A DNA stretch of 64,000 bases from Acidobacteriota bacterium (GTDB lineage Bacteria; Acidobacteriota; Thermoanaerobaculia; Multivoradales; Multivoraceae), in assembly GCA_028875725.1 (NCBI GenBank), contig JAPPCR010000006.1, positions 875,786-939,785 on the forward strand, given 5' to 3'. Position numbers and translations under genes: made by a program. The notes under the pieces were generated by a model. The model was not told the DNA's origin, did no database searches, and saw only the letters and a list, made by a program, of their open reading frames with translations. Of this stretch, positions 8,575-18,857 are shown piece by piece (within the stretch, counting starts at the first letter, position 1; every line of letters starts with the position of its first letter).

Positions 8575-9812
8575 CGCTGTGTCTCCAGGAAGTTGAGATA
8601 GTGGGCGTACTCGTTCTCGATCTCGGCCCGTGTCGTGCCCATCTGGTCCAGCGAGTACTCGTGGACGCCGTGCTTTCCCCGGCGCTCCTGCTGCAGGAAC
8701 CGCTCCATGCGGCGCCGGTCCTCCGGCCGGAGGTTCCAGCCGAAGCGGGCGTAGATCGCGTCGACGACCGACATCTGGTCCTTGACGAAGTCGTCGAAGA
8801 AGACGTCGACCATCTGTTCCTCGCGGTCGAGCTCCCGGCGGTCGTGCAGGAACCGGCCGAAGTAGTCCGCCCAGGTCAGGAGTTGCTCGCGCGCGGTTCG
8901 CGGCGTGTCCTCGTGGTCCGAGTAGAACGACCGCATCGACGAAATCAGGCTCCCAACGGACGGCACGACGTCGACCGGGTGACGGTGGGTGACGATGACC
9001 CGGGCATCGGGATAGACCTCGAAGAGAGCCTGCAGCCGCATCAGGTGGACGGGCGACTTCAGCAGCCAGCGACGGGAGGGAACGCCGCCTGACTGCAGGA
9101 ACTGGAGGAAGCGCCGGTGCCAGCGCAGATTCTCGACCTGGTCCACCTTCGCGAACCAGTCGAGGTACTCCGGCAGCCAGGCCATCGCGACGTACTGGAA
9201 GCTCGCGAAGTTGAGCGCCGTGATGCCGATGCACTCCTGTGGCGAATCGGCGGTCATGTAGTGCTTGCGCCTGAAGTCCGGCACGAACCGAAAGATCTGG
9301 TCGAACTCCTTGCGCACGGTTTCGATCCGCTCGTTGTCCTGGTAGTCGTCAGGATTCGGCGCCGGGTGGGGCAGGAGACACTCCCAGGACAAGGGCGCCC
9401 GATGGTCCCGGTCCAGATGCAGCAGGGCGTGGAGGATCGTCGTCCCGCTCCGCGGCATGCCGACGATGAAGACCGGCGCCCGGACCTGTTCGTCGCCGAT
9501 CTCGGGGTGTTTCGAGAGCGCTCGCTCGACCCGCGACCGCGAGTTGGCCGAACGCTGCACGGTGCCGCGGGCGGCCAGCCGTCCGAACGTGCTCAACCGC
9601 GCGTGCGTCTCGAGCCCGTGCACGAGGCGCTCGAGGCCCTCGCGGAACATCGGATCGCGCACCTCGAACCCGCTGGCCCGGCGCGCGTTCTCCAGGATCC
9701 GCTCCGGCGTCAGCGTGAAGGGCTTCAGCCCACACCGCCGGACGACCGCTCCGACACGGTTGACGGCCTTGAGCGCGGCCGGCTGCCGGATCCGGATCGA
9801 CGGGTTCGCCAA
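8571..9812 (-). CDS. Sulfotransferase family protein (PAPS-dependent)
   Basis: A 413-residue protein starting at TTG 9812, two bases after the SCP2 stop. The PAPS-binding loop VGMPRSGTTILHALL lies near residues 118-132 and the 3'-phosphate-binding segment near 282-295 (VIVTHRHPVDVVPSV). The rest matches the bacterial Sulfotransferase_3 group: a helical N-terminal region ending in RSRVERAL, then KHYMTADSPQECIG, and a C-terminal segment with GxHxYSLDQMG. It should transfer sulfate from PAPS to a hydroxyl or amine on an unknown acceptor. The gene overlaps the DUF1214 gene by 4 bases and follows the sterol-carrier-like gene, so a lipid acceptor is a reasonable guess. A second, shorter sulfotransferase lies at 34468-35076. 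Confidence 0.9.
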   Translation of the reverse strand: MANPSIRIRQPAALKAVNRVGAVVRRCGLKPFTLTPERILENARRASGFEVRDPMFREGLERLVHGLETHARLSTFGRLAARGTVQRSANSRSRVERALSKHPEIGDEQVRAPVFIVGMPRSGTTILHALLHLDRDHRAPLSWECLLPHPAPNPDDYQDNERIETVRKEFDQIFRFVPDFRRKHYMTADSPQECIGITALNFASFQYVAMAWLPEYLDWFAKVDQVENLRWHRRFLQFLQSGGVPSRRWLLKSPVHLMRLQALFEVYPDARVIVTHRHPVDVVPSVGSLISSMRSFYSDHEDTPRTAREQLLTWADYFGRFLHDRRELDREEQMVDVFFDDFVKDQMSVVDAIYARFGWNLRPEDRRRMERFLQQERRGKHGVHEYSLDQMGTTRAEIENEYAHYLNFLETQR

Positions 9813-9814
9813 GC

Positions 9815-10117
9815 TCAGGTCAGCTTCTTCAGCTTGGCGGCAATCGACATGTCGCCCTTGACCTTGATCTTGCCCGATGCCACGGCCATGAACGGCTTGA
9901 TCTCCTTGCGCTGCAGCTTGCCGAACGTGTCGATCGACATCCGCACCGTGCAGTCCGTCTGGACCTCCTGGCCCGACACCTTCGAGACGACGTTCGCCTC
10001 ACCCGTCCCGTCGATCAGCATCTGCTCGTCGTCCAGCAGGAACAGCAACCTCTTCCCAAGGGGATCGATGCCCCCCGCCTTCACGGCCATGTCGGCAACG
10101 AACTCATCGATCGTCAT
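9815..10117 (-). CDS. SCP2-type sterol/lipid-binding protein
   Basis: A 100-residue protein from ATG 10117, with AGGAG 6 bases upstream. It is a single SCP2 domain: MTIDEFVADM at the start, FLLDDEQMLIDGTG, then the strand pair DCTVRMSIDTFGKL and the closing GKIKVKGDMSIAAKLKKL, the most typical part of the family. SCP2 domains bind sterols, fatty acids or acyl-CoAs in a hydrophobic tunnel. It is first in the minus-strand operon with the sulfotransferase (2-base gap) and DUF1214 gene. No signal peptide, so cytoplasmic. It may carry the substrate of the sulfotransferase (inference). Confidence 0.88.
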   Translation of the reverse strand: MTIDEFVADMAVKAGGIDPLGKRLLFLLDDEQMLIDGTGEANVVSKVSGQEVQTDCTVRMSIDTFGKLQRKEIKPFMAVASGKIKVKGDMSIAAKLKKLT

Positions 10118-10176
10118 CACAAGCTCCTGGTCGTGGAACCCGCGAACCCTAACCCACGCTGAGCCGGCGCCGCTGG

Positions 10177-11631
10177 CTAGTTCAGCGCCGCGGCCGCCTC
10201 CGGAAACGCCTTCAGCACCTCCCGCGTCATGTCCCAGCGGTCGAAGCCCTGGCGGCCCCAGTCGAGGCCACGGCGGACGATGACGAGGTCGTGGGAGGGG
10301 ACGATGACGACGTACTGGCCACGGTTGCCGGCGGTGGAGTAGGCGGTTTTGGGGACGTCCTTGCGTTCGTCGGGGACGAGCCAGAACTGGCCGCCGTAGA
10401 AGTTGCCGCGGTCGGCGGTCGAGGGGGCCGGAGTGCGGACGAAGTCGATCCACTCTTCGGAGAGGAGGCGCTCGCCGTTCCAGAGGCCGTTCTGGAGGTA
10501 AAGGAGGCCGAAGCGGGCGAGGTCCCGGGCGCTGGTGTAGACCTGACTGCTGAGGATGAAGTCGCCGAAGCGGTCGGTGCTGAGCAGGGTGTTCCGCATG
10601 CCGATCCGGTCGAGCAGGCGCTTGCGCGGGAACTCGTGGTACTTCTTCTCGCTGCCGAGCGCGCGCTTCATCGCGTAGACGGCGAGCAGGGTGTCGTAGT
10701 TCTCGTAGTCCCAGTTGGCGCCCGGCTCGCGGATCAGGGCGCGGAGCCTGGCGCCTTCGACGGAGCTGGCGCCGGCCCAGTAGGACATGCCGGAGCCGAC
10801 GGCGTACTCCTGTCCGCCGTTGTCCACCGTCTGCAGGCCGCTCGACATGTTGAGAGCGTGACGGAGGGTGATCGCGGAACGTGGGTCGGTCTCCGCCGCG
10901 GCGGCTTCCTTGGGCAGGAAGTCGAAGCCGAGCGGCTCGTCGAGCGACAGCTTGCCGTCGTCGACCAGCATGCCGATCAGCGTCGAGGCGATGCTCTTCG
11001 CAGTCGACCAGGTGCGCGTCCGGGTCGTCATGTCGACGCCGTCGGCGTAGCGCTCGTGGACGATCTTGCCGCGATGAACGACGAGCAGGCTCAGCGTGAC
11101 CTGCTGCGGCGACTCGCGGTCGAAGGCCCAGTCGGAGGCGGCGTGGAGTGCGGCCGCGTCGATGTCGGGCGGCGGTGGAATCGGACCGGTCTTGTCGCCG
11201 TCCGGCCACGGGATTCTGGCTGCATCGCCGGCCGGTGGCGGCATCTCGATCGCGGGCAGGCTGTCGATGTCGTCCAGGGTCTGATCCGGTGCCATGACGA
11301 CGCAGCCGATTCCCTCCCGGAAGGCGGCCCGCATCTTCGGCACGCCGTGGCCCGAGCCGATCGTCACGGCCTTGCGCTCCCAATCGACCTCGTAGTCGCC
11401 GCCCTTCGCGGTTCCGACCGGTTCCGGGAGGTAGGCCAGTTCCTGCGCGAAGACCTGCTGGAGCGACCGGTTCGAGGTGAACAGCCCGTTGCACATGAAG
11501 ATCGCCTGCTGGCCCAGGCGGACCAATTGGCGCTGGGGCTGCCAGTAGTCGTAGGTCTCCTCCTGCTGGGCGGTGGCGGGGAGAGCAGTCAGCAGGATGG
11601 AGGCGACCAGAGCGGGACGCAGGGACTTCAT
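10177..11631 (-). CDS. Secreted serine hydrolase, beta-lactamase/PBP class C fold
   Basis: A 484-residue protein. I chose ATG 11631 because GGAGG lies 9 bases upstream and a clean signal peptide follows (MKSLRPALVASILLTALPATA). An N-terminal domain of about 155 residues precedes the catalytic domain. The active-site motifs are STAK at about 209-212 (nucleophile Ser and general base Lys), YEN at about 309-311, and an HxG-like NRG near the C-terminus. The family (COG1680) includes esterases, D-aminopeptidases and penicillin-binding-like enzymes; most members are not resistance enzymes. The gene lies 16 bases after a methyltransferase stop, so they are probably co-transcribed. Substrate unknown. 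Confidence 0.88.
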   Translation of the reverse strand: MKSLRPALVASILLTALPATAQQEETYDYWQPQRQLVRLGQQAIFMCNGLFTSNRSLQQVFAQELAYLPEPVGTAKGGDYEVDWERKAVTIGSGHGVPKMRAAFREGIGCVVMAPDQTLDDIDSLPAIEMPPPAGDAARIPWPDGDKTGPIPPPPDIDAAALHAASDWAFDRESPQQVTLSLLVVHRGKIVHERYADGVDMTTRTRTWSTAKSIASTLIGMLVDDGKLSLDEPLGFDFLPKEAAAAETDPRSAITLRHALNMSSGLQTVDNGGQEYAVGSGMSYWAGASSVEGARLRALIREPGANWDYENYDTLLAVYAMKRALGSEKKYHEFPRKRLLDRIGMRNTLLSTDRFGDFILSSQVYTSARDLARFGLLYLQNGLWNGERLLSEEWIDFVRTPAPSTADRGNFYGGQFWLVPDERKDVPKTAYSTAGNRGQYVVIVPSHDLVIVRRGLDWGRQGFDRWDMTREVLKAFPEAAAALN

Positions 11632-11647
11632 GGGTTGCGATCCTCCT

Positions 11648-12412
11648 TCAGCCCAAAGTAGCAGCACCGTTGCGACCCCCCAGCCAGTACAGGTTCTGAC
11701 GGCCCCCGGGCCCGTCGGAGCGGTAGCGGGCGACTTCGGTCAACGGGAAGCCTTCGACCAGACGCTCGAGTTCCAGTTCGTCGGCGTGGTGGCAGTAGCG
11801 GCGGGCGTCCGAGTCGCCCGGTCCCCAGCGCAGCAGGTGATCTCCGGGCTCGAGTTCCGCGGGGTCGACGCCAGCTTCCGAGGCCCAGTCGAGCCGGCGG
11901 CGCTCGAATCCGGGGTCGTCGGCGAACTGCCAGCAGGTGAGGGCGAGCAGACCGCCGGGCGCCACGGCGGATGCGGCGCGTTCGAGGGTGCGGCGCCGCG
12001 TGTCGAAGCCCGGGATGTGGTGGAGGACGCCGAACAGGGTGACGAGGTCGTAGGTCGCTTCGTCGAGGGCGCAGTTCTCGATGTCGTCGGTCCTGAAACG
12101 GATGTGGTCAAGGCTTGCGGCGGCCGCTCGGGCGTGGTCGATCAGCTCACTGCTGAGGTCGATGCCGTCGTAGATGAAGCGTCCGTGGCTGAGAAGTTCG
12201 GGGTTGTGCTGCAGGAAGAGGGCGAAGCGTCCGTTGCCGCAGCCGAGGTCGAGGACCCGCAGGGGACGGTTCGTCGGTTGAGCCGTGGTCTGGACGACCC
12301 GCCGCCAGCCCGGCCAGCCGCCGGCGTGCCGGGTGCGGTCGAAGTCGGCCGCGTGCCGCCTGTAGAAGTCGCGGTTGATCCGGCGGAGGGCGGCTTGGGT
12401 TGGCGTGTTCAT
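11648..12412 (-). CDS. Class I SAM-dependent methyltransferase
   Basis: A 254-residue protein from ATG 12412. The SAM-binding motif I is RVLDLGCGNGRF at about 58-69, followed by an acidic end of strand 2 (YDGIDLS), motif II/III (DDIENC) and motif IV (LVTLFGVLHHIP). Its start NRDFYRRHAADFDRTRH and the late LLRWG...RYCHHADELE pattern recall the Trm9/ALKBH8 group of tRNA wobble-uridine methyltransferases, but this likeness is weak. An Elp3-type wobble-uridine enzyme is encoded nearby at 13352, which makes the idea worth testing. No Shine-Dalgarno site is evident at this start. Confidence 0.82.
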   Translation of the reverse strand: MNTPTQAALRRINRDFYRRHAADFDRTRHAGGWPGWRRVVQTTAQPTNRPLRVLDLGCGNGRFALFLQHNPELLSHGRFIYDGIDLSSELIDHARAAAASLDHIRFRTDDIENCALDEATYDLVTLFGVLHHIPGFDTRRRTLERAASAVAPGGLLALTCWQFADDPGFERRRLDWASEAGVDPAELEPGDHLLRWGPGDSDARRYCHHADELELERLVEGFPLTEVARYRSDGPGGRQNLYWLGGRNGAATLG

Positions 12413-12464
12413 GGGAAGGGAGGATGGCTGTATCGCCTTGCCGCTTCGGGGCGTCGGCCCGGAT

Positions 12465-12491
12465 GCCGGCGGGACGCCGGCGCACCCAGTG
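12465..12491 (+). repeat. REP-like hairpin repeat, copy 1
   Basis: A 7-bp stem GCCGGCG / CGCCGGC with a 3-base loop (GGA), followed by the tail GCACCCAGTG. It is preceded by CCGGAT, which copy 3 also has. It lies in the 81-base gap between the SDR 3' end and the methyltransferase start, both on the minus strand. Copies 2 and 3 are at 18827 and 21594. Confidence 0.7.
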
Positions 12492-12493
12492 GG

Positions 12494-13303
12494 TTATCCC
12501 GAACCCAGGCTGAGCCCGCCGTCGACTGCGAGCAGGGCTCCCGTGATCCAGTCGTTCGCCGGGTCGCAGAGGAAGACGACAGCACGCGCGACATCATCCG
12601 GCTCGCCGACGCGGCCCAGCGGCACCTCGTTGCCGAAGCCTTCGAGGAAGGCGGCGGCCTCGCCGGGCGGCATGATCGTCTCGAAGATCGGGGTGCGGAC
12701 AACCCCGGGAAGCACGGCGTTGACCCTGATCCGGTCGGCCGCGAGTTCGGCGGCGAGGTTGCGGGTCAACGCGTCGACGCCGGCCTTCGCGGCCGTATAG
12801 ACGGAGCAGTCGGCAAGCGGCAATTGGGTCAGCGATGACGAGATGTTGATGATCGCGCCGCCGCCACCGCTTGCACGGAGGTGGGGGATCCCGGCCCGGG
12901 TCACGAACAGCACACCCTTCAGGTCGATGTCGACGACCAGGTCGACGGGGTCAGGCTTAGCCACGTCCTTGTCGGCGAGCGGCCCGGCGCGGTAGACGCC
13001 TGCGCAGTTGACCAGGATGTCGAGCCCGCCGAGTTCGCGAACCGCTTCGTCCACCAGTCGTCGGGCGCCGTCGGCGCTGGAGATGTCCCCGGCGACGGCG
13101 ACAGAAGTGAGACCGAGCGCCCGCAGGTCGGCGGCGGCCGCCTCGACGACGTCGTGCCGTCGTCCGCCGAGGGCGACCATTGCTCCGCCCCAGGCGAGAC
13201 CTCGTGCGATCGCCAGGCCGATGCCGCTGCCGCCGCCGGTAACGAGGGCCGTGCGCCCCCCGAACGTCGGCGCGGCTCCTGTTCCGGTTGCCGTTGTCGT
13301 CAT
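12494..13303 (-). CDS. Short-chain dehydrogenase/reductase (SDR)
   Basis: A 269-residue protein from ATG 13303. The Rossmann motif TGGGSGIGLA lies near residues 20-29, NCAGVY near 96-101, the catalytic Ser in INISSSLTQ, and the YTAAK catalytic Tyr/Lys pair near 167-171. The C-terminal VDGGLSLGSG is typical of classical SDRs with a VDGG box. It oxidises or reduces an alcohol/carbonyl with NAD(P). The substrate cannot be inferred; the closest neighbours are a methyltransferase downstream and the divergent Elp3 gene 48 bases upstream. Confidence 0.9.
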   Translation of the reverse strand: MTTTATGTGAAPTFGGRTALVTGGGSGIGLAIARGLAWGGAMVALGGRRHDVVEAAAADLRALGLTSVAVAGDISSADGARRLVDEAVRELGGLDILVNCAGVYRAGPLADKDVAKPDPVDLVVDIDLKGVLFVTRAGIPHLRASGGGGAIINISSSLTQLPLADCSVYTAAKAGVDALTRNLAAELAADRIRVNAVLPGVVRTPIFETIMPPGEAAAFLEGFGNEVPLGRVGEPDDVARAVVFLCDPANDWITGALLAVDGGLSLGSG

Positions 13304-13351
13304 CGGTTCGTCGCCTGCAAGTGGCCGGCCCTGCCGTAGTAGGTTCCCGTC

Positions 13352-15162
13352 ATGGCGGCGACAATAGCCCCGAAGCGCTACTCGTTCGAGCCTGAGGAGC
13401 ACGCGGCGGAGCTCGGCGCGATCATCGGCGCCATCGAGAAGGCACCCCGGTTCGAGGCTGGCGACCTCGAGAACCTGCTGCGCCGCTACCCGAAGGACGG
13501 CAGGGGCTTCTTCTCGAAGAGCGAGTTGATCCGCGGGTACCGGGCGCTTCGTCCTGGGACCAACGAACGGATGTTCGTTGATCGCGTGCGGATGAAGCCC
13601 GTCCGCACGCGTAGCGGGGTCGCACCCGTGACGGTGTTGACCAAGCCGTACCCCTGCCCGGGTCGCTGCATCTTCTGTCCGAGCGACGTGCGGATGCCGA
13701 AGAGCTACCTGTCGTCCGAGCCCGGAGCGCAGCGGGCCGCGGAGCACCAGTTCGACCCCTTCCGGCAGACCCTGTCTCGCCTGCGTTCGTTCCACCATAC
13801 GGGCCATGCCGTGGACAAGGTCGAGCTGATCGTGCTCGGCGGCACCTGGTCGAGCTACCCGGAGGGGTACCGGATCTGGTTCGTGCTGCGCTGTTTCGAG
13901 GCGATGAACCGCTTCTCCGAATCGCTCGGACCCGCGGCGGCGGATCCGCTCGCGCGTTTCGAACCCGAAGTCGACTTCCGGGAGCTCGAAGAAACCGTGC
14001 AAGGTGCGAATGCCCGCGCCCGCACCTACAACCAGGTCGTCTCCGGGTGGACTGCGGCACATCGTGGTGCCGAGCCGCAGGCCCGCAGGCAGGTCGCGGA
14101 TTGGGCCGAACTCGAAGCGGTGCAGCAGGAGAACGAGACGGCGGCCGCTCGCTGCGTGGGTCTGTCGCTCGAAACCCGTCCCGACTGCCTCGACCGGGGC
14201 GAGGCGCTCTTCATGCGCCGGTTGGGTGCAACCAAGGTGCAGATCGGCGTCCAGAGCATGGACGACGACGTTCTGGCTCTGAACGCGCGGGGCCACGATG
14301 TGGACCGAAGCCGGCGGGCGGTGCGCCTACTGCGCCGGATGGGGTTCAAGATCCAGGCGCACTGGATGCCGAACCTCTACGGCTCGACGCCGGCGAAGGA
14401 CTGCGAGGATTTCGATCGCCTGTTCTCTGACCCGGACGTGAGACCGGACGAGCTCAAGGTCTACCCCTGCTCCCTGATCGAGAGCGCCGAGCTGATGGCG
14501 TATCACCGTCGTGGCGACTGGCGGCCCTACGATCGCGATGAACTGCTCGACGTACTCGTCCACAGCCTGGGCGCGACTCCGCGCTACTGCCGGCTCACGC
14601 GGGTGATCCGGGACATCCCGGGGACCGACATCGTCACCGGAAACAGAACGACGAACATGCGCCAGGTGGCCGAAGCCGAGGCGGGCGGGCGCCGCGTCGT
14701 CTGTCGGGATATCCGGGCCCGCGAGGTCGGCGGACGGCGGGTCGATCCGGGCGAGCTCCGCTTGCGGAGGACGGACTACGAGGCGGCTTCTGGCCGAGAG
14801 GTCTTTCTCGAGTTCGTGACGGACGAGGACCGGATCGCGGGGTTCCTGCGGCTTCGCCTGCCCGGGTCGGCCGGCATGGACGCAACCTCGCTCCCGGAGC
14901 TGGCAGGCAGGGCGATCATCCGCGAAGTTCACGTCTACGGAGCGGTCGTCGGCCTGGGCGCGCGGGAGAAGGGCCGGTCGCAGCACGCTGGTCTCGGCCG
15001 GCGTCTGATCGCCGAGGCCCTGGGCATCGCGGCCGGCGCCGACTTCGAGCAGGTGGCCGTCATCTCCTCGGTCGGCACCCGTGAGTACTACCGCCGGCTC
15101 GGCTTCGAGGGCGGGGAGCTGTACCAGCACCGGTCGGCGCGGGAGTCGCTGGAGGCGTCCTC

Positions 15163-15166
<4 letters not shown>
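13352..15166 (+). CDS. elp3: Elp3-type tRNA uridine(34) carboxymethyl-synthase/acetyltransferase
   Basis: A 604-residue protein. After a helical N-terminal region with LLRRYPKDGRGFFSKSELI, the radical-SAM cluster motif C102-x3-C106-x2-C109 follows KPYPCPGRCIFC. Next come VELIVLGGTWSSYP and SLETRPDC, all hallmark Elp3 segments. The C-terminal GNAT domain (about 520-600) shows GRSQHAGLGRRLIAEAL and REYYRRLGF. Elp3 uses acetyl-CoA and radical chemistry to put a carboxymethyl group on wobble uridine of tRNA. In eukaryotes it works in Elongator; stand-alone Elp3 is common in archaea and known in some bacteria. The stop overlaps the start of the nicotinate phosphoribosyltransferase gene (GTGA). All motifs are intact. 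Confidence 0.93.
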
Positions 15167-16581
<1,415 letters not shown>

Positions 16582-16655
16582 GATGAGGGCGCCTCCTCCG
16601 GGGCCGAAGTGTCTTGCGCTTGAGGCATTTGCCGGCCAGTCGTTCATAATCCCGC

Positions 16656-18779
16656 ATGGCCGCTTCGGATACTGGCGGTGCGGTGCGCCGCTTCGACGAC
16701 CTGTACGAGCACGGCTTCGCGCGTGTGGCCGTGTGCCTGCCGCGGGTGGAGATCGGCGATCCGGCGGCGAACCTGGAGCGCACGCTCGCCCTGGCGCGTC
16801 GCGCGGACGAGTTCGATGCCGTGGCGGCGGTCTTCCCCGAACTGAACCTGAGCGGCTATTCCCTGGACGACCTGTTTCACCAGTCGGCGGTGCTGGACGG
16901 CTCGAAGGCGGCGCTCCTCGAACTGGCGGAAGCGTCACGGGACTTCCGGACCGCACTGATCGTCGGACTGCCGCTGCTTGTCGACGGCGCCGTCTTCAAC
17001 GTCGCGGCGGTCGTGTGCACGGGGAGGATCGCCGGGATCGTGCCGAAGACCTACCTGCCGAACTACCGCGAGTACTACGAGAAGCGCTACTTCGCGGCCG
17101 CCGAATCGCGCCGCTCCGAGGTCGTCTCCCTGGGCGGCGAAGACGCGCCTTTCGGCGAAGACCTCCTGTTCGACGTGGGCCCCGTACCCGGTTTCCGCTT
17201 CCACGTCGAGATCTGCGAGGACCTGTGGTCGCCGCTACCGCCGAGCACGCACGGCGCGCTGGCCGGGGCGTCGGTGCTGTTCAATCTGTCGGCGAGCAAC
17301 GTGACGATCGGCAAGGCCGACTACCGGCGGCTGCTGTGCGCGTCGCAGTCCGGACGGTCGGTGGCGGCCTACGTCTACGCCGGCGCCGGCGCCGGCGAGT
17401 CGACCACCGACCTGGCCTGGGACAGCCATGGCCTGATCTACGAGAACGGGGAGCGGCTGGCGGAGTCGGAGCGCTTCAGCCAGGAGGCGCAGCTCGTGCG
17501 TGCCGACATCGATCTCGAGCGTCTGGCGCAGGAACGTCTGCGGATGTCGACGTTCCGGGACGCGGCGCGCCGGGAGTCGGCTGCCGGGCGGTTCCGCCGG
17601 GTCGGCGTCGCGGTGGAGCGTCCGGCCGCCGCGGTGGCACTCGAGCGGGAGATCCCGCGCTTTCCGTACGTACCGGCGGACAGCGGTGAGCGGGACGAGC
17701 GCTGCGCCGAGGCGTTCGACATCCAGGTCGCGGGCCTGGTCCAGCGCCTGCGCGCGACCGGCATCGAGAAGGTCGTGATCGGCGTCTCGGGCGGGCTCGA
17801 TTCCAGCCACGCGCTGATCGTCTGCGTGCGCGCCGTTGACAGACTCGGTCTGCCGCGGGCGAACATCCTCGCCTACACGCTGCCCGGCTTCGGCACGTCC
17901 TCACGTACCTACGAGAACGCGAAGCGTTTGATGGCGGCGCTCGGCGTCACCGCGTCGGAGATCGACATCCGGCCGGCCAGCGAGCGGATGCTGGAATCGA
18001 TCGATCACCCCTACAGCCGGGGCGAGCGAGGTGCTTTGGTCTACGACGCCACTTTCGAGAACGTCCAGGCCGGTGAACGCACGTCTCATCTGTTCCGGCT
18101 GGCCAATCTGAACCGGGGCCTCGTCATCGGTACGGGGGATCTCTCCGAGCTGGCGCTGGGCTGGTGTACGTACGGCGTCGGCGACCAGATGGCCCACTAC
18201 AGCGTGAACTCGTCGGTGCCCAAGACCCTGATCCAGCACCTGATCCGTTGGGAGGTCGAGCGCGGCGAGTTCGGCGCCGAGGCCAGTGAGACCCTGCAGT
18301 CGATCGTCGCCACGGAGATTTCACCGGAGCTGGTGCCGGCGGCGGAGGGACCGGAGGCGGACAACAAAGATGATCGTGCCGATCATCCGCTTGAAGGGGA
18401 GCCCGCCCAGTCGACCGAGGCGGTCATCGGTCCCTTCGAGCTCCAGGACTTCCACCTCTACTACCTGAGCCGGTACGGCTACCGGCCGAGCCGCGTCGCC
18501 TTTCTCGCTCACCACGCCTGGGGCGACCGGAAGCGCGGCGCCTGGCTCGACACGATGCCCGAGAGCGACCGGCGCGAGTACACGCTCGCCGAGATCAGGC
18601 ACTGGCTCGAGGTGTTCCTGGTGCGGTTCTTCGGCACCAGCCAGTTCAAGCGGTCGGCGTTGCCTAACGGACCCAAGGTGGGGTCGGGCGGGTCGTTGTC
18701 GCCGCGAGGGGACTGGCGGGCGCCTTCGGACGGCGGACCGGCGGTGTGGGTCGAGGAACTGCGGCGAAACATCCCGTGA
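16656..18779 (+). CDS. nadE: Glutamine-dependent NAD synthetase
   Basis: A 707-residue two-domain enzyme from ATG 16656. The N-terminal nitrilase-type glutaminase domain has the triad Glu62 (PELNLSGYS), Lys131 ([18 protein letters not shown]) and Cys187 (EICEDLW). The C-terminal synthetase has the ATP pyrophosphatase loop SGGLDS at 378-383 and the [12 protein letters not shown] segment. Ammonia released from glutamine is used to amidate NaAD to NAD. The size matches the long form seen in Actinobacteria. A charged stretch near 565-590 ([16 protein letters not shown]) looks like a loop insertion. A hairpin-rich convergent gap follows. Confidence 0.95.
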   Translation: MAASDTGGAVRRFDDLYEHGFARVAVCLPRVEIGDPAANLERTLALARRADEFDAVAAVFPELNLSGYSLDDLFHQSAVLDGSKAALLELAEASRDFRTALIVGLPLLVDGAVFNVAAVVCTGRIAGIVPKTYLPNYREYYEKRYFAAAESRRSEVVSLGGEDAPFGEDLLFDVGPVPGFRFHVEICEDLWSPLPPSTHGALAGASVLFNLSASNVTIGKADYRRLLCASQSGRSVAAYVYAGAGAGESTTDLAWDSHGLIYENGERLAESERFSQEAQLVRADIDLERLAQERLRMSTFRDAARRESAAGRFRRVGVAVERPAAAVALEREIPRFPYVPADSGERDERCAEAFDIQVAGLVQRLRATGIEKVVIGVSGGLDSSHALIVCVRAVDRLGLPRANILAYTLPGFGTSSRTYENAKRLMAALGVTASEIDIRPASERMLESIDHPYSRGERGALVYDATFENVQAGERTSHLFRLANLNRGLVIGTGDLSELALGWCTYGVGDQMAHYSVNSSVPKTLIQHLIRWEVERGEFGAEASETLQSIVATEISPELVPAAEGPEADNKDDRADHPLEGEPAQSTEAVIGPFELQDFHLYYLSRYGYRPSRVAFLAHHAWGDRKRGAWLDTMPESDRREYTLAEIRHWLEVFLVRFFGTSQFKRSALPNGPKVGSGGSLSPRGDWRAPSDGGPAVWVEELRRNIP

Positions 18780-18783
18780 AGGT

Positions 18784-18800
18784 GCCGGCCGTTGGCCGGC
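18784..18800 (+). terminator. Hairpin in convergent gap after nadE
   Basis: A perfect 7-bp stem GCCGGCC / GGCCGGC with a GTT loop begins 5 bases after the nadE stop. No T-run follows, so it is not a classical Rho-independent terminator. A second small hairpin (GCCGC/GCGGC, 18811-18825) and a REP-like repeat (18827) complete the 78-base gap between convergent genes. Confidence 0.4.
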
Positions 18801-18826
18801 GCGCTCATCGGCCGCCTGGGGCGGCA

Positions 18827-18854
18827 GCCGGCGAGGACGCCGGCGCGCCCAGTG
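18827..18854 (+). repeat. REP-like hairpin repeat, copy 2
   Basis: The stem GCCGGCG / CGCCGGC has a 4-base loop (AGGA) and the tail GCGCCCAGTG, one base different from the tail of copies 1 and 3. It sits in the convergent gap between nadE and the nicotinamidase-like gene, ending 4 bases before the latter's stop codon. Confidence 0.7.
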
Positions 18855-18857
18855 TTT

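Noticed and set aside
7510-9234. Long N-terminal extension of the DUF1214 frame
   Set aside because: The extension is antisense-like Arg/Ala-rich sequence inside the sulfotransferase gene; the real start is the ATG at 8574 that overlaps the sulfotransferase stop.
9815-11494. Long N-terminal extension of the SCP2 frame
   Set aside because: It lies inside the beta-lactamase-fold gene in another frame; SCP2 homology and the ribosome site place the start at 10117.
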